From an uncultured Porphyromonadaceae bacterium (GTDB lineage: Bacteria; Bacteroidota; Bacteroidia; Bacteroidales; Muribaculaceae): DNA of 5,278 nucleotides. Where the stretch lies: assembly GCA_902494595.1 (NCBI GenBank), contig CABUTY010000121.1, positions 1 through 5,278 of the forward strand, in the 5' to 3' direction. Below the pieces are notes generated by a model, which was not told the DNA's origin, searched no databases, and saw nothing but the letters and a program-made list of their open reading frames with translations. Shown here in pieces: positions 1-5,278 of this stretch. A program made the position numbers and the translations under genes. Each line of letters starts with the position of its first letter. Position 1 is the first letter of the stretch.

Positions 1-87
1 GGAGGGAGCGATGCGGGCATCGTGACCGACGAAACTTGGCGGAAAGCACCAAAAAGATTCTTAAAAGCATGGCTTCATAAAGTATAA
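1..87 (+). CDS. 3' end of an unidentified protein gene (partial)
   Basis: Frame 1 is open from the window edge and reads 28 residues ending in ETWRKAPKRFLKAWLHKV, then two consecutive TAA stops (85-87 and 88-90). The first half uses mostly G or C in the third codon position (GCG GGC ATC GTG ACC GAC), like the other genes here, which favours this frame. Frame 3 is also open to a TAA at 78-80, so the call is not certain. The fragment is too short to identify a family. It would be convergent with the minus-strand gene that ends at 126. Confidence 0.4.
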   Translation, partial: GGSDAGIVTDETWRKAPKRFLKAWLHKV

Positions 88-90
88 TAA

Positions 91-108
91 AAATTTACAC
101 ATAAATTT
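91..108. terminator. AT-only hairpin between convergent gene ends
   Basis: AAATTTA (91-97) and TAAATTT (102-108) form a perfect 7-bp stem with a CACA loop. It lies between the end of the probable plus-strand gene (87) and the stop of the minus-strand gene (126), where a bidirectional terminator would be expected. There is no G-C pair in the stem, so it would be weak. It may be chance in AT-rich DNA. Confidence 0.25.
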
Positions 109-125
109 AAACAGTTTCTTAGACA

Positions 126-1940
126 TTATCTAACCATATACTTTTTACCTTCCACAATATATACGCCTGGACATAGAGGGATAAGTTCCCGCGTCTCCTT
201 TACTGAGCGGAGAGCCGCGAGGCGTCCGGCGATGTCATACACCCTTACAGTGAAAGCTGAGGCAGAGGCGTTTACCCACAGACCTCCTTGTACTGCCGAT
301 ACATTCAGATTACCGTAATCCTCGCCGGCTAACTCTACGCTGGTGGCCATATCCCCGGGAAGCTTGAATTTAGCAAGATATACCCCCCATTTTTCGGGAG
401 CTGCCGATATAGAGCCTTCCATAGGCTGGAATGCACTGTTGCCTCGGGCTGTTATGAAGCATGTCCCACGTAGGGCATCATATGCCACACCAGTGGCTGT
501 GGGAGCGCCTCCTTTGGTCACAAGACTCCAGGCATGGTCCAGATTGGCAGAAAGAGTCTCGGAATCATATTCGCGTAGTACCACTCCCACATTGCCGTTC
601 ATCACATATCCATATGCCCATACTTTTGATGGGGTGGAAGGATTGGCAAGAACACCCATATATCCTGTAAGACCCGTCTTGGCAATTGAGGGAGAGAACT
701 CATCCTGACGGCTGTTGCGTGCCGCAAGCCACTGCCCGTCGGAAAGCCTGAGCTTCAGCAGGAAGCCTTCCCGGATGTTCCCCTGAGAGCTGGTGAGCTC
801 ATTGTCGCCGTCACTGATTTTCAGATTGAACTGCCCGCACAGCCATATGTTGCCGTCTGCAAGACTGATGTTGACATTCTGCAGACCCTGTTTCCCGTTC
901 ACAGTAGCTCCTTTAAGACATTTTGCCCACGCCACATTGAGATTATGGTCTGCCTTGACAAGCACCGGCGATATGGCTTCTGAAGGCATGAGAGAGAATG
1001 ACCCCGCTTTCAGTTGGCTCCCTGAGCCCTTGACATAGCCGTATATAATTATGCCGTCGCCTGTATCAGCAACGCGCTGGGCATATGATGCCACTGCCTC
1101 ACCCTCAAGCAGGAACGCTTTGCTCATCTTCCCGTTATTGTCTAATTTTATAGTCAGGAAGTCGCCGCATGCCGTCTGCGCGTCGCCGGTCCATTCCTTC
1201 ACGTTTACAGGCGAGAATGAAGTCCGTGAGCCCCCGGCATTATCGAATGTTATGGGATTTCGGAAATTGAGCGGCATATAATAGCATCCGTTCTTATCCA
1301 CGGCACCTTTTCCAATGCTTATGGCATCGGCGGTGAAATCGGCACTGTTGCCGGTTGCTTTGGGCGCCGGAGCCGTTGATACGTCCGGCATGCATGTCCA
1401 TTCTATCTTGCCATCGAGCGACACTTTCATTACCAGCGGCCGGTAATAACGGCGGGTGCATGTCCAGTCGAGCTCATGTCTGTTGCCGAGAGCGTCCACG
1501 ATTATCGGCTTACTGTCGGTAGCCCCGTCGCTATGACGCAGTTTGACGGCTACGATGCACCCCCCGTCGGAACATGTTGTTACCGAGCCATCGCTCCCCG
1601 AGATGTCGCCGCTTTCACTGTGAATATCCCATATGCGGCATCCGTCTTGTCCAGTCTTCAGCAGAAGTAGATTGTTGTTGTGGCTCGAACCCGTGTTGTA
1701 AGGATAACCGTCAAATATTTTCTCGCCGGCATAATATATTGCCGGGTTTTGCTCTGTGCTTCCCACAGCCGAGAGGGTATACAGCTCACCCGCAGTGTTT
1801 AATGAAATACTGATGTTCTGGTCTCCGGCAGATGTCTTGCCATCGATAAGATTGCCCCATTCGCACGCAGGCGTAACCTGTGATTCTGCCGCAGCTGTCA
1901 GAAGCAGTGCCGCAAGTGTGATTGTTGTTGTTCGTATCAT
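126..1940 (-). CDS. Secreted propeller-like repeat protein with T9SS type A C-terminal sorting tail
   Basis: This is a 604-residue protein. Residues 1-21 form a Sec signal peptide (MIRTTT, then a hydrophobic ITLAALLLTAAA, with cleavage probably around ESQ). The body has about seven recurring segments of the form 'flvKl...dG...W': near residues 91-104 (LLLLKTGQDGCRIW), 168-181 (PLVMKVSLDGKIEW), 260-274, 324-338 (SPVLVKADHNLNVAW), 392-405, 452-471 and 518-527. They are spaced 60-92 residues apart and often preceded by 'G-x-F/V...f...s'. This resembles SBBP-type beta-propeller repeats, so a seven-bladed propeller is inferred. Residues about 539-604 match the Por-secretion type A tail: VRVYDIAGRLAAL followed by PGVYIVEGKKYMVR at the terminus. 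In that family the tail directs export by the type IX system and cell-surface attachment or release. The start ATG fits the signal peptide and lies about 14 nt from a predicted transcription start. Eleven cysteines remain after the signal region. No catalytic motif was recognised; a binding or adhesion role is only a guess. Confidence 0.85.
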   Translation of the reverse strand: MIRTTTITLAALLLTAAAESQVTPACEWGNLIDGKTSAGDQNISISLNTAGELYTLSAVGSTEQNPAIYYAGEKIFDGYPYNTGSSHNNNLLLLKTGQDGCRIWDIHSESGDISGSDGSVTTCSDGGCIVAVKLRHSDGATDSKPIIVDALGNRHELDWTCTRRYYRPLVMKVSLDGKIEWTCMPDVSTAPAPKATGNSADFTADAISIGKGAVDKNGCYYMPLNFRNPITFDNAGGSRTSFSPVNVKEWTGDAQTACGDFLTIKLDNNGKMSKAFLLEGEAVASYAQRVADTGDGIIIYGYVKGSGSQLKAGSFSLMPSEAISPVLVKADHNLNVAWAKCLKGATVNGKQGLQNVNISLADGNIWLCGQFNLKISDGDNELTSSQGNIREGFLLKLRLSDGQWLAARNSRQDEFSPSIAKTGLTGYMGVLANPSTPSKVWAYGYVMNGNVGVVLREYDSETLSANLDHAWSLVTKGGAPTATGVAYDALRGTCFITARGNSAFQPMEGSISAAPEKWGVYLAKFKLPGDMATSVELAGEDYGNLNVSAVQGGLWVNASASAFTVRVYDIAGRLAALRSVKETRELIPLCPGVYIVEGKKYMVR

Positions 1941-1959
1941 ATGCGTTTGATTTTGAATG

Positions 1960-1990
1960 CAAAATTAGTGGTGCCGGTCAGTGTGTCAAA
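1960..1990 (-). promoter_or_regulatory. Bacteroidetes-type promoter for the T9SS propeller gene
   Basis: Read on the minus strand, TTTG (1987-1990) is followed by exactly 19 bp and then TAATTTTG (1960-1967), a perfect match to the Bacteroidetes housekeeping consensus TTTG / TAnnTTTG. Transcription would start near 1953-1955, giving a leader of about 14 nt before the ATG at 1940. The leader is A-rich (AAAATCAAACGC) and has no Shine-Dalgarno sequence, as is usual in this phylum. Confidence 0.75.
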
Positions 1991-2017
1991 TACCTTGAAA
2001 TGGTGAATTTTCGGTAT

Positions 2018-2037
2018 GAAGTCGTTTAAACTAATTT
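2018..2037 (+). repeat. Left terminal inverted repeat, 20 bp
   Basis: This is the left arm of the 224-bp element. It contains the 8-bp palindrome GTTTAAAC (2024-2031) near its middle, the kind of symmetric core a recombinase or transposase could bind. It matches the right arm with no mismatch. Confidence 0.85.
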
Positions 2038-2060
2038 TTATGGCAAGATTTATTAAGATT

Positions 2061-2151
2061 GGCTCCCGTTCGGGCGCCGAGCTGAAGGTTTTGGGATGGA
2101 TTTCTTCTGTCGAAGAGGCAGCGACCTCTCGGTCGGTGCCGATGAGAGAGG
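2061..2151 (+). other. Cluster of small hairpins inside the 224-bp element
   Basis: Three consecutive stem-loops can be drawn. The first is 2061-2078: GGC/GCC, one mismatch, then CCC/GGG closing a GTTC loop. The second is 2103-2116: TCTTC/GAAGA with loop TGTC. The third is 2122-2135: CGACC/GGTCG with loop TCTC. The third competes with an alternative, CCTCTC (2125-2130) pairing with GAGAGG (2146-2151), which also encloses TCGG-TG-CCGA (2133-2142). They suggest a structured repeat or RNA, but each stem is short and no covariation can be seen from one copy. Confidence 0.4.
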
Positions 2152-2179
2152 AGAAATACGCCCAAAAGATTGATAAAGA

Positions 2180-2210
2180 TTGCCATAAAGTTAACAACTT
2201 TTTATATTTA
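2180..2210 (+). promoter_or_regulatory. Possible outward-facing promoter inside the right end of the element
   Basis: TTG (2180-2182), a 20-bp spacer and TATATTTA (2203-2210, seven of eight matches to TAnnTTTG) have the right spacing for a Bacteroidetes promoter pointing at the receptor gene. A start near 2215 would give a leader of about 100 nt through the right inverted repeat. A dyad lies in the spacer: AAAGTT (2187-2192), AAC, AACTTT (2196-2201), a possible operator. The final A instead of G weakens the -7 match. Confidence 0.35.
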
Positions 2211-2221
2211 TTATGGTACGT

Positions 2222-2241
2222 AAATTAGTTTAAACGACTTC
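2222..2241 (-). repeat. Right terminal inverted repeat, 20 bp
   Basis: This is the exact reverse complement of 2018-2037. It is followed directly by TAT (2242-2244), which matches the TAT preceding the left arm. Confidence 0.85.
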
Positions 2242-2276
2242 TATGCGTAAGGATATCGAATCATGATATTAAGGTA

Positions 2277-2308
2277 TTGATTGAGGGTGTGGTGCGGATG
2301 TAATTTTG
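2277..2308 (+). promoter_or_regulatory. Promoter of the TonB-dependent receptor gene
   Basis: TAATTTTG (2301-2308) is a perfect TAnnTTTG element. Upstream are TTG at 2277-2279 (21-bp spacer, the more likely partner) and TTG at 2281-2283 (17 bp). The 13 nt from 2301 to 2313 are identical to the same part of the divergent promoter. Transcription should start at about 2313-2315, only a few bases before the ATG at 2318, so the message would be nearly leaderless. Confidence 0.6.
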
Positions 2309-2317
2309 CATTCGGAA

Positions 2318-4942
2318 ATGAAACCATTGATACGGCATATAGAATCGAGGATATTGGCGGTAGCGGTCATGGCAGCTGTCATGACGGTACGCGTCATAGC
2401 GTGGGGGAGTGTTGCCGATACAACGGCCGTCACCAATGTTGAGAGCATTGTTGTGGCTCAGTCCCGGATGCTTGGCGAGATTGTGGTGACGGCTCGCGAG
2501 AATACCGGAATAGAGAGTGGTTCGCGCATAAACCGCGATGCCATGCGGCATCTGCAGCCCTCCAGCTTTACAGATCTTCTCGAGCTCCTTCCCGGGAATA
2601 TGTCGAAAGATCCATCGATGGGAAGCACAAACTCCATACAGCTGCGCGAAACAGGTGCCGTTTCCGCAACCGGACAGAATACCTCGATGTCCGACGATTA
2701 CGCTATTACTTCTTTAGGTACGTCATTTCTTGTAGATGGGACTCCTGTTAACACCGATGCCGATATGGGAGTAGTACCCGACTCTTCGCCAGGATCCCCC
2801 GAGCATGCCCGACGTTCCGTTAACCGTGGAGTGGATATGAGGACCATAGCCACCGACAATATCGAAAGCGTCGAGATTATAAGGGGTATACCCTCCGCTG
2901 AATATGGCAACCTCACATCGGGCCTGGTGAAGATAAACAGGATCAAACGTCCCACTCCTTTCACGGCACGTCTCAAGGTGGATGGCTACAGCAAACTATT
3001 CGCTATAGGGAAGGGCTTCGCGGTCGGCGACAACCGGGTCATCAACATCGACGCCGGGTATCTCGACTCCAAAATCGACCCTCGAAACAATCTTGAGAAC
3101 TATAAGCGGTTCACCGGATCGGCACGGGGAGGCTTCTCCACCTCACGCGAGACGTTCACCTTACGGATGAATTGCGGCATCGACTACACCGGCTCTTTCG
3201 ACAATGCAAAGGAGGACCCCGACATCAGCCTTCTGAAAGTAGATGAATACCGTTCGCGCTACAGCAGACTGGCTTTGACCGCCAACCTTGACATGAGGTT
3301 CGCGCATCTGTCGGTTGTCGAAGGTATTGGGCTCAACGGGTCGGTAAGCTATGTGGAGGATATAGTGACGCGTCGGCGACAGGTGGCTCCTCAAAGGGCC
3401 TCCGTAGCTCCTTCCACGTTGCAGCCTGGTGTCAACGACGGCTATTACCTATTGTCGGAGTATATTGCCGACTATCGCAGCGAAAGCAAACCCCTTGCCG
3501 CATCTCTCCGGTTTAAAGCCGACGGTTCCGCTCTCTCATGGTTCATAACCCATAAATATAAAGGGGGGCTTGAATGGACAGTCGCACGGAATTATGGCCG
3601 GGGACAGATTTATGACCTCTCTCGCCCCTTGTCGGCTGCCTGGTCCACACGTCCGCGCGACTTCCGCGACATCCCTTCGCTTCACACTCTCTCTTTCTTC
3701 CTTGAGGATTTCATGACCATAGAAGCCGGCAACTCCTCGATTGACTTTCAGGCAGGCCTGCGCACAATACAGCTCCCGGCTCTCGACAAACGATATCTCC
3801 TCGCCAGAAGAGTATACATCGACCCGAGAATCAATGCCATATGGAATCTGCCGCGTTTCAATATGTTGGCACATGAGGTTGCGATGTTGATAGGAGCCGG
3901 CTACGGACTTACCACCAGAATGCCCACCGCCGATTACCTTTACCCACAGCTTCGTTACCATGATATCATTCAGCTCAATTACTATGATCCTGTAAACCCG
4001 GTTGAATGCAGCCGTGTCAACCTTCTCACATACGTGGAGGATGCTGTGAATTACGAACTCCGTGCCGCCCGCAACCGTAAATGGGAAATCCGGTTCGGCG
4101 GCAAATGGCGTGGAAATTCTTTCACCGTCACATATTTTGACGAGAGGATGAGCTCAGGCTTTAGGTACTCCTCAGAATATGCACCCTTCAGCTATCGAAA
4201 CTACGACGCTTCGGGCATCATAGCCGGTTCGCTCTCGGCTCCTCCGGCTCTCGAAGACCTCCCTTACAACGACCTTACTGTGCTGCGTGGCAGAAGCCGT
4301 GTCACCAACGGAACCCGTATCGACAAACAGGGTGTCGAGTTCCAGGTCACCACGGCTCGTTGGAAGCCGGTAGCTACCGCACTCTCTATTTCCGGCGCAT
4401 GGTTCCGCTCGCGGTATTCCAACTCTCAATGGCTCTATCGTCCTGTGTCGGATGTGGTCGGCAACACTGCTGTCAGCGACCGTTTTGTTGGCATTTACAA
4501 TTGCGACGAAGGACGTCTGAACCAACAGTTCAATACTAATTTCATGTTCGATACACAGATAAACAAATGGGGACTCGTGTTCACCGCCTCGCTGCAATGC
4601 ATGTGGTTTGTCAAAACAACATTGCTTCCCGACAGCGGCCACCCCGAAGCCTATGTGTCTGCCGATGACGGCATGATCCATCAGTTCACCGACGATGATG
4701 TCAACGACCCCTTGCTGCGGTATCTCGTCAAGCACTATAATCCGCAGCTTTACGATACACAGACAATTCCTCCGGCACTGTATCTCAATTTCAAGGCCAC
4801 CAAGAAAATTGGCCGTTGGCTCAGAGTCTCCGCATTCGTCAACAGAATCATAGACTGGCTTCCCGACTACAAAAGCAACGGCCTGACAATCCGCCGTAGT
4901 TCTTCAGCCTACTTCGGCATGGAAATAAACCTCTCCATCTAA
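2318..4942 (+). CDS. TonB-dependent outer-membrane receptor
   Basis: This 874-residue protein is counted from the ATG at 2318; an in-frame TTG four codons earlier lies inside the promoter and is rejected as start. Residues 1 to about 31 form the signal peptide (basic KPLIRHIESR, then hydrophobic ILAVAVMAAVM, with an unusual Arg25 at its end). A TonB-box-like EIVVTARE lies at 54-61. The plug domain spans about 66-210: it begins SRINRDAMRHLQPSSFTDLL, contains FLVDGTPVNTD, and ends with the family signature NIESVEIIRG (181-190) and SAEYGNLTSG (193-202). The rest is a long beta-barrel of alternating aromatic and polar strands ending in GMEINLSI; the last residue is Ile rather than the usual Phe. 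The N-terminal carboxypeptidase-like domain common in SusC-type receptors is absent, so this is a simpler siderophore/cofactor-type receptor rather than a typical glycan SusC. These receptors import bound substrate across the outer membrane using TonB-ExbBD energy. The substrate is not evident. A lipoprotein gene follows after 63 bp, probably in the same operon. Confidence 0.93.
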   Translation: MKPLIRHIESRILAVAVMAAVMTVRVIAWGSVADTTAVTNVESIVVAQSRMLGEIVVTARENTGIESGSRINRDAMRHLQPSSFTDLLELLPGNMSKDPSMGSTNSIQLRETGAVSATGQNTSMSDDYAITSLGTSFLVDGTPVNTDADMGVVPDSSPGSPEHARRSVNRGVDMRTIATDNIESVEIIRGIPSAEYGNLTSGLVKINRIKRPTPFTARLKVDGYSKLFAIGKGFAVGDNRVINIDAGYLDSKIDPRNNLENYKRFTGSARGGFSTSRETFTLRMNCGIDYTGSFDNAKEDPDISLLKVDEYRSRYSRLALTANLDMRFAHLSVVEGIGLNGSVSYVEDIVTRRRQVAPQRASVAPSTLQPGVNDGYYLLSEYIADYRSESKPLAASLRFKADGSALSWFITHKYKGGLEWTVARNYGRGQIYDLSRPLSAAWSTRPRDFRDIPSLHTLSFFLEDFMTIEAGNSSIDFQAGLRTIQLPALDKRYLLARRVYIDPRINAIWNLPRFNMLAHEVAMLIGAGYGLTTRMPTADYLYPQLRYHDIIQLNYYDPVNPVECSRVNLLTYVEDAVNYELRAARNRKWEIRFGGKWRGNSFTVTYFDERMSSGFRYSSEYAPFSYRNYDASGIIAGSLSAPPALEDLPYNDLTVLRGRSRVTNGTRIDKQGVEFQVTTARWKPVATALSISGAWFRSRYSNSQWLYRPVSDVVGNTAVSDRFVGIYNCDEGRLNQQFNTNFMFDTQINKWGLVFTASLQCMWFVKTTLLPDSGHPEAYVSADDGMIHQFTDDDVNDPLLRYLVKHYNPQLYDTQTIPPALYLNFKATKKIGRWLRVSAFVNRIIDWLPDYKSNGLTIRRSSSAYFGMEINLSI

Positions 4943-4947
4943 CCCAT

Positions 4948-4982
4948 ATTAATCACATCCCCACATAAGTCACATAAATCAC
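4948..4982 (+). repeat. Degenerate 9-bp tandem repeat between receptor and lipoprotein genes
   Basis: Four units in a row read ATTAATCAC (4948-4956), ATCCCCAC (4957-4964, one base short), ATAAGTCAC (4965-4973) and ATAAATCAC (4974-4982). As a result AATCACATCCC occurs twice, at 4951-4961 and 4977-4987. The array fills over half of the 63-bp intergenic gap. It looks like a short minisatellite, and a role is not evident. Confidence 0.6.
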
Positions 4983-5005
4983 ATCCCTCTTTCCTCAAAA
5001 AAACT

Positions 5006-5278
5006 ATGATAAAAGCATTACAAACCCGTAAATCAGCCGTATGCGCGGCATGTATCGCAATCCTGGCATTCTCCTCCTGCTCCGACAACAATGATGTAAA
5101 GGAGATAGCCAAGACCCCTGTGACAGTCAACGTCACTCTTCCCTCCGAAGCTCAACAGGGAACTGTCGCCAACGAGCAGTTCCTCTTCACCAATATCACC
5201 ACCGGAGAACAGTCCTCCTATACTGAGGCGTCGGAAATATCACTCATTCCTGGATATTACGACCTTGCCTACAATGCC
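5006..5278 (+). CDS. Surface or outer-membrane lipoprotein, N-terminal part (possibly DUF4876-like)
   Basis: Ninety-one residues are visible before the window ends. A basic start (MIKALQTRKS) and hydrophobic stretch lead to a lipobox-like AFSSC with the lipidated cysteine at residue 25. The next residues, SDNND, are acidic, which resembles the signals that send Bacteroidetes lipoproteins to the cell surface. After a short linker, residues about 38-91 look like a beta-sandwich domain: PVTVNVTLP, FLFTNITTGE, then SLIPGYYDLAYNA. This pattern (beta strand, 'TN..TG', 'PG.Y') recalls the N-terminal part of DUF4876 lipoproteins, which I recall being encoded next to TonB-dependent receptors in Bacteroides; that is recollection, not a search result. 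The ATG follows an A-rich stretch (CAAAAAAACT) and no Shine-Dalgarno. It probably forms an operon with the receptor and may be its substrate-capturing partner. Confidence 0.8.
   Translation, partial: MIKALQTRKSAVCAACIAILAFSSCSDNNDVKEIAKTPVTVNVTLPSEAQQGTVANEQFLFTNITTGEQSSYTEASEISLIPGYYDLAYNA

Larger units (their letters stand above)
2018..2241. repeat. 224-bp element bounded by perfect 20-bp inverted repeats (MITE-like or invertible segment)
   Basis: The left end GAAGTCGTTTAAACTAATTT (2018-2037) recurs as its exact reverse complement at 2222-2241. Complementarity stops abruptly outside both ends. The bases just outside are TAT on each side in direct orientation (2015-2017 and 2242-2244), as a 3-bp target duplication would give. 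A second inverted repeat lies inside: TTTATGGCAA at 2037-2046 against TTGCCATAAA at 2180-2189, with weaker similarity continuing inward (9 of 14 positions). The right arm therefore looks like the left arm with about 32 bp inserted (2190-2221). The interior holds several small hairpins. No transposase or recombinase gene is present in the window. The element sits between the two divergent promoters, separating neither from its gene, which favours an inserted MITE-like or foldback repeat. An invertible promoter segment is the main alternative. Confidence 0.7.

Noticed and set aside
343..708. 121-codon plus-strand frame inside the propeller gene
   Set aside because: It is antisense to the repeats and T9SS-proximal region of a well-supported gene, and its own translation has no recognisable feature.
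1937..2197. Minus-strand 86-codon frame upstream of the propeller gene
   Set aside because: It spans the propeller gene's promoter and one arm of the inverted-repeat element, shows no signal or family, and looks non-coding.
2306..2317. TTG start four codons upstream of the receptor ATG
   Set aside because: The TTG overlaps the last bases of the perfect TAATTTTG promoter box, so it would probably not be in the mRNA.
3536..3961. 141-codon minus-strand frame inside the receptor gene
   Set aside because: It is a shadow of the receptor reading frame with no protein-like features.
4172..4735. 187-codon minus-strand frame inside the receptor gene
   Set aside because: It is antisense to clearly coding barrel sequence and has no recognisable domain; it reflects codon bias of the receptor.
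4939..5136. Minus-strand frame over the lipoprotein start, with repeated Cys-Asp-Leu residues
   Set aside because: The repetitive CDLCDLC residues come from the 9-bp tandem repeat; the plus-strand lipoprotein signal is far better supported.

Overview
This window looks like chromosomal DNA from a gut-type Bacteroidales bacterium, most plausibly Muribaculaceae-like. The evidence is a T9SS-style C-terminal sorting tail, a TonB-dependent receptor without bacterial Shine-Dalgarno signals, a Bacteroidetes-type lipoprotein signal, and promoters matching the Bacteroidetes sigma consensus (TTTG, about 19-21 bp, TAnnTTTG). The family assignment is an inference from style; no marker gene is present.

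Layout, left to right. Bases 1-87 hold what is probably the 3' end of an unidentified plus-strand gene, followed by an AT-only hairpin. Bases 126-1940 (minus) encode a 604-residue secreted protein with about seven propeller-like repeats and a type A T9SS tail. Bases 1941-2317 are a divergent intergenic region with a leftward promoter, a 224-bp element bounded by perfect 20-bp inverted repeats, and a rightward promoter. Bases 2318-4942 (plus) encode an 874-residue TonB-dependent outer-membrane receptor. A 63-bp gap with a degenerate 9-bp tandem repeat separates it from a lipoprotein gene that starts at 5006 and runs off the right edge.

How the genes may work together: the receptor and the lipoprotein are probably co-transcribed as an outer-membrane uptake pair with unknown substrate. 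The propeller protein is divergently transcribed from the same intergenic region, and the two promoters share an identical 13-nt stretch, so co-regulation is possible but not shown.

The most interesting part is the 2018-2241 element. It has 20-bp perfect terminal inverted repeats, a possible 3-bp target duplication (TAT), a second internal inverted repeat, several hairpins and an outward-facing promoter-like sequence at its right end. It is either a MITE-like/foldback repeat or an invertible (phase-variable) segment; the sequence alone does not decide.
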